Shown: positions 29,166 to 37,521 of the stretch, piece after piece
How the letters are laid out: every line of letters starts with the position of its first letter
Position numbering within the stretch: the first letter of the stretch is position 1
Assembly: GCF_000189535.1 (NCBI RefSeq)
Contig: NC_015145.1
Location: 2,480,001-2,544,000, forward strand
Origin: Pseudarthrobacter phenanthrenivorans Sphe3
GTDB lineage: Bacteria > Actinomycetota > Actinomycetes > Actinomycetales > Micrococcaceae
Direction: 5' to 3'
Length of the DNA: 64,000 bases
Translations under genes and position numbers: made by a program
The notes under the pieces: model-generated
Seen by the model: the letters and a program-made list of their open reading frames with translations, nothing else
Databases searched by the model: none
What the model was told of the DNA's origin: nothing

Positions 29166-30235
29166 TCAGCGCACTACGGCCGGGGACCACGCATGCTCGA
29201 TAAGGAGCTGTGGGACTGCCCCCGCGCTGGTGGCCAGCGACCAGACGTCGCTGTCCTGGCCTGAGTCATCCCTGGGCATGCCGTAAACCACCGTGCTGTT
29301 GTCCAGCCATTCAATCTGGTCATCCACGTTGCGCTGCTCACCCAGCACTGTCACGGTTCCCGTGGCAAGTTCGAGTACCGCAGCGTTGCGGTGGCCAACA
29401 AGGGTGCCGGAGGTGCTCTTCTTGAAGGCTATCCGCGTGCCATCGGGCGATATGGAGGGGCATTCGACGCCGGACGCCACCACGGTGAGCGTCCGTTCAT
29501 CCAGGCTCCCCCGCACCAGCCAGATGTTGCCCTGCGAGGATGCCGTGGCATAGAAATCCGCCGGCTGTCCGGGGACAAAAGTAACGCCCCAGATGTTCCG
29601 GTCCGTTGCCTTGATCCGGGTCCCGCCGGACAGGAGTGCGAAGTCCTCCAGGTTCCCGTAATCGGTGCCGTCCATTCCACGCACACTGGTCTCCGTGGAA
29701 AAGCCCGTGGAAGCGTAGGAGTGGCCGGAGACGAAGACTGTGGTGGCAACCAGCGAACTGTCAGGACTGATGCGGGTCCTGCTGGGAATCCCGCCAGGGG
29801 CCAGGACCCGGCCGGCTCCAGGTCGGGACCGAGGGCAACGGCCTCGAAGGACGTGGGCATCCCGGTGTTGGCGGCCAGGCAACTGACCAGTTGCCTGGTG
29901 GCATAAACGCGGTCGCAGGATCTCCCGGTGAGGGCGCGCTCACCGGCGGGGGCGGCGAGTTTCACCGTGGCCGCCTGCCCATAGCCCTGCCCGGGTGCAG
30001 TATTCCGGAACATCAGGAAGGGCTCTGCGGGGAGCGCATCGGCGGTGACGACCTGGACGGCAGAGGCCGCTTCCTGGCCTGACTTTGCTTCCTGGAACGA
30101 CCAGACGGCGTAAACTCCCGCAGCGGCCAGCGTAAGCATCACTACTGACAGCAAGGCCACCAGCCGCCCTTTTCTTCCTGCCGGGCTGCCGGCAGGCGTG
30201 GCTTCAGGCTCTGCTTCCTGCACCAAATGTCCCAT
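29166..30235 (-). pseudogene. Frameshifted TolB-like beta-propeller protein with N-terminal anchor
   Basis: The coding sense runs in one frame from the ATG at 30235 (MGHLVQEAEPEATPAG, a membrane segment about 25-47, then SFEAVALGPDLEPAGSWPLAG) to about 29790, then continues in the -1 register as IPSRTRISPDSSLVATTVFVSG to the stop at 29166. One G missing from the GGG at 29790-29792 explains it. The intact product would be about 356 residues; the SISPDGTRIAFKK and SPDSSLVATT repeats are typical of TolB/WD-like propellers. The ATG overlaps the MFS stop (TGATG). Either a real mutation or a homopolymer sequencing error. Confidence 0.75.
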
Positions 30236-31497
30236 CACGCCGCCGCTTTCCTGATGACATCCCTCAGGATCACCGTGGCCGCGCCCAGTGCGGCTGCCAG
30301 GAGCACGGCTACGCAGGCCGCAGCAGCTCCCGGGCCGATCGCGTACCAGAGCACTCCGAAGCCCGCCGCCGCTGCCATCCTGCTGAGTGCGACAACCGTT
30401 TGTGCCGTTCCAAGCGCTGTACCCAGCCGTTCGATGGGCGCCAGCTGGCTCACCAGGGCAGCCAGGACCCCGTCCGTCGCCGCATAAAACACGCCCAGGA
30501 GCAACAGGCAGCCCACCGTCGCGGCAGTCCCGCCCACAGGAAGGGCGGCGAGCAGGTAACAGACTGCGAGGGCAACATGGCCGGCAAGGAACACCTGCAC
30601 CCGGCCGAACCGGTCCGCCAGGCGCCCCAGTGGAACAGCAAAAATCAGGAAGGCCACGTTGGTGCCCACATACAGAAGGGGGAACCACTGGACGGCAAAA
30701 GCCTCCCTGCTCTGCAGCAGGAGATAGACGAAACCGTCACCGATGGTCAGCACGCCCAGCAGTGCGGCCGCGAGCATCAAACGGGAAAGACCCTGGTCCT
30801 TCAGCTGGGACCATCTCAGCTGGGACCAGCGGAAGACGGGCTTCGGCTTTGACTGCTGCGGGGCTTTAGTGGTGCGGCCGGGAACCACCAGGAACAAAAC
30901 CGCGACGCCAATCACCGCGAAAGCCAGTGACACCACAAAGACTGTCCCGAAGCCGTTGGGGATCAGGAGCAGGATGAGGAAGGCAATCAGGGGGCCCGCA
31001 GCGGCGCCGATGTTATCCAGCATCCTGTGGACGCCGAACGAGCGGGCAAGGTACTGGGGCTGGGCAGCAGCCGAAATCATGGTGTCCCTGGGGGCGGTGC
31101 GGATGCCCTTACCGATCCTGTCGCCGGTAACGATGGCTGCTATGGACCAGAATCCGCCGGCAAAGAGGAATCCGATCCTCGCCACCATCGAGAGGCCATA
31201 ACCGGCCATCGCTACCCGCTTCGGATGCCCGGTCCGGTCCGACACCCAGCCTGCCCCGATGCGGACGATGGCGCTGGCACCCTGGTTGATCCCGTCGATG
31301 ATGCCAAAAGCTATGGTGGAAAGTCCCAGGAACCCGGTGACGTAGAGCGGCAGTATGGCCGCAACGGATTCGGAGGAGATGTCCGTGGCCATGCTGACGA
31401 TGCCGAGCCAGATGATGACAGGCGAGAGCCGGAACGCCGTCACGGCTCCACTGCCCGTGTCAGCCTGGTCCTTTTGGCCGCCTTTGCGGTCCGACAT
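30235..31497 (-). CDS. MFS transporter
   Basis: The 420-residue product has about 12 membrane spans, with MFS loop motifs GWVSDRTGHPKRVAMAGYG and GRLADRFGRVQVF. The DRIGKGIRTAPRDTMI segment is characteristic of a widespread bacterial MFS subgroup of unassigned substrate. A RWSQLRWSQL direct repeat lies in the central loop. The start is uncertain: the ATG at 31497 has no clear ribosome binding site, while a TTG four codons upstream has GGAGG 11 bases before it. Coupled by TGATG to the beta-propeller-like gene, so the two probably work together. Confidence 0.82.
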   Translation of the reverse strand: MSDRKGGQKDQADTGSGAVTAFRLSPVIIWLGIVSMATDISSESVAAILPLYVTGFLGLSTIAFGIIDGINQGASAIVRIGAGWVSDRTGHPKRVAMAGYGLSMVARIGFLFAGGFWSIAAIVTGDRIGKGIRTAPRDTMISAAAQPQYLARSFGVHRMLDNIGAAAGPLIAFLILLLIPNGFGTVFVVSLAFAVIGVAVLFLVVPGRTTKAPQQSKPKPVFRWSQLRWSQLKDQGLSRLMLAAALLGVLTIGDGFVYLLLQSREAFAVQWFPLLYVGTNVAFLIFAVPLGRLADRFGRVQVFLAGHVALAVCYLLAALPVGGTAATVGCLLLLGVFYAATDGVLAALVSQLAPIERLGTALGTAQTVVALSRMAAAAGFGVLWYAIGPGAAAACVAVLLAAALGAATVILRDVIRKAAA

Positions 31498-31636
31498 GGA
31501 AATATACAAGTGCCCCCGGTCCTCCCTGCTGCCACGAAGGATGCGCGGTCCAGGACCACTCACCACTGCGTGGTCAAAGTCTTGCAGCCAGGACCACACG
31601 GGGGAACCGCAAAACCCGCAGACTTTGCTGTGGTTC

Positions 31637-32602
31637 TTACCAGCGGCCGTTCCGTGGGCGGGGCTGGCAAACCGGGCAGGTGTGCGAGGAACGGTTCATG
31701 AACTGATCGCGCCGGATGGTGGCGTGGATTCCCGCTGCGGCGCAGCGTTTGCACGGCTGGCCTTCCCGGCCGTAGGCGTTGAGGGAGCGGTCGAAGTACC
31801 CCGAGGCTCCATTGACATTCACGTAGAGGGAATCGAAGCTGGTTCCGCCGGCGGCCAGCGCGTCGAGCATGACCTCCCGGGCGCTGTCCACTACCCTTTC
31901 CGCTTCTGACCGGCGGAGGGTGTCGGTGGGCCGGGCGAAATGCAGGCGGGCCCGCCACAAAGCCTCGTCTGCGTAAATGTTCCCGATGCCTGAAACCAGC
32001 CCCTGATCCAGCAGCGCCCGTTTCAGGCCGGTCTTTCGTTTACGGAGGCGGCGGTAGAAGAGCTCGAATGAGAACGCCGGGTCCAGTGGGTCCCGGGCGA
32101 TATGGGACGCTTCCTCCGCTATCAGGGGAAGCTGCGACTCGGCGAGGCCGCCCGGGCCGCCGTCGTCCGTGGGAACCAGCGACGTGACGAAGAGCCCACC
32201 GAAGATCCGCTGGTCCACGAACCGCAACTGCTCGGGCATCCCCTCACGGGGGCTGAGCCGGAAACGGACCTTGAGGTGCTTTTCGTCCGGAACGCCGCGG
32301 TCCTGCATGAGGAGTTGGCCGCTCATCCCCAGGTGGGCCATAAGCGCCACTTCCGGCCGGCCGATGCTCCCTTGCCCCTCCGCTGCAGCAGCAGGATGGA
32401 CGAGCGGCATCCAGAGGAACTTGCCCCGCCGCACGATGTCGGCAACTGTTGCGCCTTCCAGGTTTCCAGTGAAATCCTCCGCGCCCAGTGCATGCCTGCG
32501 GATGGACCGGGGATCGAGGACCTCCACCGCCTCGATGGTCCGGCCACGGACCCAGCTCACCAGGCCGCGGCGGACTACTTCAACCTCGGGAAGTTCGGGC
32601 AC
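31637..32602 (-). CDS. mutM: Formamidopyrimidine-DNA glycosylase
   Basis: Removes oxidised purines such as 8-oxoguanine and nicks the abasic site. The 321-residue product starts GTG-Pro-Glu ([13 protein letters not shown]), giving after Met removal the N-terminal Pro nucleophile and Glu general acid. Other motifs: [11 protein letters not shown], the helix-two-turn-helix [12 protein letters not shown] and a C-terminal zinc finger CKRC...CPVC. It starts four bases after the rnc stop, the usual rnc-mutM order. Confidence 0.96.
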   Translation of the reverse strand: MPELPEVEVVRRGLVSWVRGRTIEAVEVLDPRSIRRHALGAEDFTGNLEGATVADIVRRGKFLWMPLVHPAAAAEGQGSIGRPEVALMAHLGMSGQLLMQDRGVPDEKHLKVRFRLSPREGMPEQLRFVDQRIFGGLFVTSLVPTDDGGPGGLAESQLPLIAEEASHIARDPLDPAFSFELFYRRLRKRKTGLKRALLDQGLVSGIGNIYADEALWRARLHFARPTDTLRRSEAERVVDSAREVMLDALAAGGTSFDSLYVNVNGASGYFDRSLNAYGREGQPCKRCAAAGIHATIRRDQFMNRSSHTCPVCQPRPRNGRW

Positions 32603-32606
32603 GGCG

Positions 32607-33338
32607 CTACGTGGCCGGGACGGAACCGGCAGGCTTGCCCGGCCTGCCAGCGGCGTTGTTGCCGGAAAGCACCCGCCAGGCGTCCGCGGCAGCTTCCTGC
32701 TCTGCTTCCTTCTTGGAGTGTCCGGAACCCTTGCCGTAAGCGGTCCCACCCACGTGGAGGACAGCGGTGAACGTCCGCGCATGGTCCGGCCCCGTACCAT
32801 CCACCGCATAGTGGATGGTACCCAGCTGGCGGCTGGCGGCCAGTTCCTGGATGCTGGTCTTCCAGTCTGTTCCGGCACCGAGTGCGGCCGCATCCTTCAG
32901 CAGGGGCCCGATCAACCGCATCACCAGCTGGCGGGCTGTCTCGATGTCGTTGGACACATAGGTTGCGCCAATCAGGGCTTCCATGGTGTCCGCCAGAATG
33001 GAGGCCTTGTTCTTGCCTTGAGTGAGCTTTTCGCCCTGCCCGAGGTAAATATATTCCCCGATCCCGAGACTGCGTCCAATGCCGGCCAGAGCCCGGGTGC
33101 TGACGACGGCGGAGCGCCGCTTTGCCAGGTCCCCTTCAGGAAGATCCGGGTTGTCGCGGTACAGCGCATCCGTTACGGAGAACCCCAGGATGGAGTCACC
33201 CAGGAATTCCAGGCGCTCGTTGGTGGGTATGCCGCCGTTTTCGTAGGCGTAGGAACGGTGTGTGAGCGCAAGACGAAGCGTCCCGGCGTCAATAAAGACA
33301 CCGAGACGCTTCAGAAGCTCTTCAGTTGAAGACATCAT
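32607..33338 (-). CDS. rnc: Ribonuclease III
   Basis: Double-strand RNA endonuclease acting on rRNA precursors. The 243-residue product has the RNase III signature [13 protein letters not shown] (about 40-52), the second acidic site [13 protein letters not shown] and a C-terminal dsRNA-binding domain ([16 protein letters not shown]). Two adjacent Met codons (33338 and 33335) could each start it. It belongs to the rpmF-rnc-mutM group. Confidence 0.96.
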   Translation of the reverse strand: MMSSTEELLKRLGVFIDAGTLRLALTHRSYAYENGGIPTNERLEFLGDSILGFSVTDALYRDNPDLPEGDLAKRRSAVVSTRALAGIGRSLGIGEYIYLGQGEKLTQGKNKASILADTMEALIGATYVSNDIETARQLVMRLIGPLLKDAAALGAGTDWKTSIQELAASRQLGTIHYAVDGTGPDHARTFTAVLHVGGTAYGKGSGHSKKEAEQEAAADAWRVLSGNNAAGRPGKPAGSVPAT

Positions 33339-33356
33339 GTCAGCCTGAGGGGCCGA

Positions 33357-33560
33357 TTAGACGTCCGCGACCTTGCGTCCCTTGTACTCAAGGAACAGCG
33401 CAGTGCCGGCCGAGTCGGTGACGACCTTTGCCTGGTGCGGCAGGCTGTAGGTGACCTGGCCGTTCTCTACGGTCTTCACCAGGTGGGGGGCGGTCGCCTT
33501 CCACTGGGAGCGGCGGGCGCGGGTATTCGAGCGAGACATTTTCCGCTTGGGAACAGCCAC
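33357..33560 (-). CDS. rpmF: 50S ribosomal protein L32
   Basis: A 67-residue basic protein starting [22 protein letters not shown], the L32 signature. It lacks the CxxC zinc-ribbon cysteines of some L32 forms, so it is the zinc-free (C-minus) version. It follows the DUF177 gene, the standard pairing. Confidence 0.97.
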   Translation of the reverse strand: MAVPKRKMSRSNTRARRSQWKATAPHLVKTVENGQVTYSLPHQAKVVTDSAGTALFLEYKGRKVADV

Positions 33561-33596
33561 GGCTAACTCATTTCTCTCTAGACAAACACGTACACA

Positions 33597-34145
33597 TCAA
33601 TTTTGCCGGTCAGGCTTAGCCATATCAGCTAGGGCAGCCCAGCGAGGATCCAAGACCTCGTGGTGGTGCCCCGGCTCGTCTTCCAGGCGAACTCCGCATT
33701 CGGAGCAAAGGCCCTGGCAGTCTTCCCGGCACACCGGCTGGAACGGCAGCGCGGTCACCACTGCGTCCCGCAACACCGGTTCAAGATCGATTACATCGTG
33801 CTCGACTCGACGTTGCTCTTCATCATCTTCTTCGTCCGACAGCTGAACGCCCTCGTAGAAGAAAAGTTCTTGCACATTGACCTCGAGGTCATACGCAAGG
33901 GGATCCAGGCATCGGCCGCATTCACCGGTTACTTCGGTGACCACGGTTCCTGATACCAGAATTCCTTCGTGTACGGCCTCAAGCCTCAGATCCAGCTCGA
34001 TATCCGAGCCTTCCTGAACACCAATGAGCGCCACACCAAGGTCACTTGGTGCGGGTACATGTTCCGTCAGCGTCCGCATGCTTCCCGGGCTGCGCCCGAG
34101 GTCCTTGACGTCGAACGCCAAGGGCGAACCAGCATCTCGTTTAAT
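33597..34145 (-). CDS. YceD/DUF177 family protein, probable ATT start
   Basis: A 182-residue protein of the DUF177 family, usually encoded upstream of rpmF and linked to 23S rRNA or L32 biology. Cysteine motifs GECGRCLDP and CREDCQGLCSECG could bind metal. The conserved N-terminus (SPLAFDVKDLGRSPGSM) reaches upstream of the first TTG (34121), and the only well-placed initiator after AGGAG is an ATT at 34145 giving IKRDAGSPLAFD; upstream GTT and CTC are not starts. The ATT start is therefore inferred from spacing and similarity. Confidence 0.85.
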   Translation of the reverse strand: MKRDAGSPLAFDVKDLGRSPGSMRTLTEHVPAPSDLGVALIGVQEGSDIELDLRLEAVHEGILVSGTVVTEVTGECGRCLDPLAYDLEVNVQELFFYEGVQLSDEEDDEEQRRVEHDVIDLEPVLRDAVVTALPFQPVCREDCQGLCSECGVRLEDEPGHHHEVLDPRWAALADMAKPDRQN

Positions 34146-34244
34146 GAGAACTCCTGTTGAACATATGACCGACGTACCATCTTAGCCTGAAGAATCACAG
34201 GGACTCAAACCGGCCGGCGGGAAACGCCGAAGTACCGGACCAGC

Positions 34245-34745
34245 CTACCCGTTCTGCGCCTGATGCGCCGCAGGCTCGCCCGTACTCATGCGCCGCAGTA
34301 CAGACCTAGGCACATACTCGGACACGTTGCCGCCCAGGCCGGCCACCTCTTTGATGAGGGTGGAGGACAAGTGCACGTAGTGCGCTTCGGCCGGCAGGAA
34401 GACCGTTTCCACCCCGCTCAGCTGCCGGTTCATTGTTGCCATGGGCAGCTCGTAGTCAAAATCGGACGAGGACCTCAGGCCCTTGACGATTGCTGAGACC
34501 CCCCGGTGCCGGCAGTACTCGGCCAAAAGGCCTTCGCCGACAGGTTCCACCACGATGCCCTTGAGCGAAGCGAGCGTTTCCCTGGCCATGTCCAGGCGGT
34601 CGGCCAGGCTGAACCTGTATTTCTTGGCCTGGTTCGTGGAGACGGCCACAATGACCTCATCGAAGAGGCTTGCGGCGCGGGCTATGACCTCGAGATGGCC
34701 GTTGTGGATGGGGTCGAAGGATCCGGGGCAGACAGCTCGTCTCAT
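34245..34745 (-). CDS. coaD: Phosphopantetheine adenylyltransferase
   Basis: Penultimate step of coenzyme A synthesis: ATP plus 4'-phosphopantetheine to dephospho-CoA. The 166-residue product starts MRRAVCPGSFDPIHNGHLEVI with the T/HxGH nucleotidyl-transfer motif, then AIVKGLRSSSDFDYELPMA, and the ISSTxIKE-like HLSSTLIKEVAGLGG. Divergent from the aminotransferase gene. Confidence 0.96.
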   Translation of the reverse strand: MRRAVCPGSFDPIHNGHLEVIARAASLFDEVIVAVSTNQAKKYRFSLADRLDMARETLASLKGIVVEPVGEGLLAEYCRHRGVSAIVKGLRSSSDFDYELPMATMNRQLSGVETVFLPAEAHYVHLSSTLIKEVAGLGGNVSEYVPRSVLRRMSTGEPAAHQAQNG

Positions 34746-34788
34746 GCTCCGAACCTACCCCATGGGAATGCCGGGATACCATGACTGG

Positions 34789-36018
34789 ATGCATCCACCA
34801 CGGGAACTTTCCACCCCCCTGGCCCCCGCCCCCTGGCAGCGCACGGCACTCGGCGCGAACCTCCTGGCACCCGACGGAGGGCTCGGCGTCACCATCTTCG
34901 AGGAAATGACCACGCTGGCAGTCCGGACCGGTGCCATCAACCTGGGCCAGGGGTTCCCGGACGAGGATGGGCCGCTGGAAGTCCGGGAAGCTGCGCGGGC
35001 TGCGATTGCCGCCGGCGCCAACCAGTACGCGCCCGGGAAGGGCATCCCTGAACTGCGGGAAGCTGTGTCCGCCCACCAGCAGCGTTTTTATGGGATGATG
35101 CCCAACCCCGAGACAGAGGTAATCGTCACCACGGGCGCGACAGAAGCGATCGCCGCCTCACTTCTGGCTTTTGCCGGTCCTGGCGACGAGGTGCTCACCC
35201 TGGAACCCTTCTACGACTCCTACGGAGCGGTGATCGGGCTCTCCGGGGCAACCCACGTCACCGCCCCGCTGCTGGCTCCGGACTTCATGCCGGACATGGC
35301 TGCGCTTGAGGCGGCGTTTACGGAGCGGACAAAGGTGGTGCTCCTGAACAACCCCCACAACCCCACCGGCGCAGTCTTCCCCCGGGAGGTGCTGCAACGG
35401 ATAGTGGACCTGGCAGCCAGGCACAACAGCATCATCATCACCGATGAGGTGTATGAGCACCTCACGTTCGGCGTCCGGCACGTCCCGGTGGCCTCACTGC
35501 CCGGCGCTGCGGACAGGACAGTGACCATCTCGTCAGCCGGCAAGACGTTCTCCCTGACCGGCTGGAAGATCGGGTGGCTGACCGGCCCCGAAGAACTGGT
35601 CGCCGCCGCCCGGACGGTCAAGCAGTTCCTCACCTACAGCTCGGGCACCCCGTTCCAGTCAGCAATAGCTGCCGGCCTGGCCCTCCCGGATTCCTTCTAT
35701 GAAGGCATCGCTGCATCGCTGCGGCAGAAACGCGACATCCTCAGCGATGGGTTGCGCGCCGCAGGTTTCGGCGTCTTCTCACCCCAGGGCACGTACTTCA
35801 TCAATGTGGACACAGCACCCCTGGGCATCAGCGATTCGGTTGATTTGGCACGGAAACTCCCCGCCCTTGTGGGGGTGGCGGCAATCCCCGTACCTGTTTT
35901 CTGCCACCCGGAGGGAGCCCAACGCACCCGCAGCCTCCTGCGTTTCGCCTTCTGCAAGAAGACCGCGGTCCTGGAAGAGGCGGCGGACCGCCTGTCTTCC
36001 CTCAGCGGCAGGCTGTGA
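34789..36018 (+). CDS. PLP-dependent class I/II aminotransferase (kynurenine/methionine aminotransferase-like)
   Basis: A 409-residue fold-type I aminotransferase. Visible motifs: INLGQGFPDEDGP, typical of the kynurenine/glutamine-transaminase-K group, NNPHNPTGAVFPREVL, the aspartate in IIITDEVYEHL and the PLP-binding lysine in SSAGKTFSLTGWKIGW. Actinobacterial relatives are often annotated DapC, so a lysine-pathway role is possible. Several in-frame ATGs (34762, 34768, 34789) are candidates; 34789 suits the family best. The stop overlaps the next gene (GTGA). Confidence 0.85.
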   Translation: MHPPRELSTPLAPAPWQRTALGANLLAPDGGLGVTIFEEMTTLAVRTGAINLGQGFPDEDGPLEVREAARAAIAAGANQYAPGKGIPELREAVSAHQQRFYGMMPNPETEVIVTTGATEAIAASLLAFAGPGDEVLTLEPFYDSYGAVIGLSGATHVTAPLLAPDFMPDMAALEAAFTERTKVVLLNNPHNPTGAVFPREVLQRIVDLAARHNSIIITDEVYEHLTFGVRHVPVASLPGAADRTVTISSAGKTFSLTGWKIGWLTGPEELVAAARTVKQFLTYSSGTPFQSAIAAGLALPDSFYEGIAASLRQKRDILSDGLRAAGFGVFSPQGTYFINVDTAPLGISDSVDLARKLPALVGVAAIPVPVFCHPEGAQRTRSLLRFAFCKKTAVLEEAADRLSSLSGRL

Positions 36019-36806
36019 CGACCGGCGGGCGGGACGGCCGCGCAACGAGGTTCCTCCGTACTACCGGGCAGCACGCCTCGATTGAACCGGACCCCTTCAC
36101 CGGAGGCAGCTACGTCCTCAGCATCGGAGGAGCGGAGCAGTCCCACGTGAACCTCGCCCAGCCGGAGGAGATCTTCTACGAGTACCTGCGCCGCATCGGG
36201 CACCTGGTGGATCTGGCCGCCCCAGCCGGGACTCCGGTCACCGCGCTTCACTTGGGCGCCGGAGCACTGACGCTGGCCCGCTACATCCAGGCGACGAGGC
36301 CCGGATCTGTGCAGTATGCCGTGGAGCTGGAGCGCGAGCTGCTTGATTTCGTCCTGCGGCAGCTCCCCCTGCCCGAGGGGACGGATCTGCAGACAGTCAT
36401 CGGTGACGCACGGGAATCCCTTTCCCGGCTCGACCCCGCACTCCTCTTCGACGTTGTCATCCTGGACATCTTCTCGGGGCCGGACGCTCCGGCACACCTG
36501 GCCTGCAGCGCCTTTTACCGGGAAGTCCGGGAGCGGCTGAGCCCCAGCGGGCTGCTCATCGTCAATGTGGGAGATGAGCCGGGGCTGACGCTGGTCCGGA
36601 GCCAGGTGGCGGCCATGCGGGCGGCGATGCCGGACGTGGCCGCCGTGGCAGAGGCGGGCATGTTCGAGGGCCGCTACCCCGGCAACATCGTCCTCGCCGG
36701 TACCCAGGTACCGTGGCCCCAGGACTGGACTGCTGAGCTGACTGCCCGCGGGCCGCACCCGGCACGGGTGGCCACCGGTGTCGATCTTGACCCCTTGGCG
36801 GGGTAA
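36015..36806 (+). CDS. Spermidine synthase-like methyltransferase-fold protein
   Basis: A 263-residue protein with a Rossmann SAM-type fold: ALHLGAGALTLARYIQ (motif I), YAVELERELLDF (acidic end of strand 2) and VILDIFSGPDAPAHL. It resembles the spermidine synthase family but lacks a clear polyamine-site signature, as in many actinobacterial fused or orphan members, so the substrate is uncertain. Its GTG overlaps the aminotransferase stop by four bases, so the two are coupled. Confidence 0.8.
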   Translation: MTTGGRDGRATRFLRTTGQHASIEPDPFTGGSYVLSIGGAEQSHVNLAQPEEIFYEYLRRIGHLVDLAAPAGTPVTALHLGAGALTLARYIQATRPGSVQYAVELERELLDFVLRQLPLPEGTDLQTVIGDARESLSRLDPALLFDVVILDIFSGPDAPAHLACSAFYREVRERLSPSGLLIVNVGDEPGLTLVRSQVAAMRAAMPDVAAVAEAGMFEGRYPGNIVLAGTQVPWPQDWTAELTARGPHPARVATGVDLDPLAG

Positions 36807-36852
36807 TCCGCCCGCGATCCACCCGAGGCAGTAAATCCCTGGTCCGCGGCGG

Positions 36853-37476
36853 TTACTGCTGCGCCGGGTCCACTGCCTCGGACAAGTCCTCGCTGTCGAT
36901 GGCATCCGGCACGAACGGCTCAGCGAACCAGAGGCGTGTCTCCCCGTACTTTTTCTCCGCAAACCGGGTCAAGGCGTCCGGCCACCTGGGCTCGGGTGAA
37001 CGGGAGGACCGCTCCACCACCACCACCGCCGCCTGGGACAGGTGCGGGGCGAGCTTCTCGAGCGCAGCCTGCAGGGCCACCTCCTCGAGCGGGTACGGCG
37101 GGTCCAGGAATACGAGGTCCCACATGGCTGCGGCCGGGGCGCGGTCCAGGAAGGGTTCCACCTTGGAGCGGTGGACGGTCACGGCCTTGCGGCCCAGGAC
37201 GCCGTTGACGAGGTCGGCGTTGCGCTGGCATACAGCACTTGCCTTGGCGTCCGACTCAACCAGGTCAACTGCCTGCGCCCCCCTGCTGCCGCTTTCCACC
37301 CCCAGGGAACCGGAACCGGCGTAGAGGTCCAGCACCCGGGACCCGGCAATGACATTGAAGGCATCCAGGCGGGAAAAGAGTGCTTCCTTCACGCGGTCAG
37401 TGGTGGGCCTGGTGAGGGAACCCGGAACGGTGGTCAAGGGGGTGCCGCCGGCGGCACCTGCAATGATCCGGCTCAT
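36853..37476 (-). CDS. rsmD: 16S rRNA (guanine-966-N2)-methyltransferase RsmD
   Basis: Methylates G966 of 16S rRNA during 30S assembly. The 207-residue product begins MSRIIAGAAGGTPLTTVPG and has RPTTDRVKEALFSRL, the SAM motif VLDLYAGSGSLGVES and the catalytic DPPY (VFLDPPYPLEEVAL). It follows recG, and together with coaD nearby is a familiar recG-rsmD-coaD cluster, here interrupted by the plus-strand aminotransferase pair. Confidence 0.95.
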   Translation of the reverse strand: MSRIIAGAAGGTPLTTVPGSLTRPTTDRVKEALFSRLDAFNVIAGSRVLDLYAGSGSLGVESGSRGAQAVDLVESDAKASAVCQRNADLVNGVLGRKAVTVHRSKVEPFLDRAPAAAMWDLVFLDPPYPLEEVALQAALEKLAPHLSQAAVVVVERSSRSPEPRWPDALTRFAEKKYGETRLWFAEPFVPDAIDSEDLSEAVDPAQQ

Positions 37477-37521
37477 CCAACACTCCTGTCTCTGCAGCCA
37501 GGATTTCCGGCTTGCACCATG

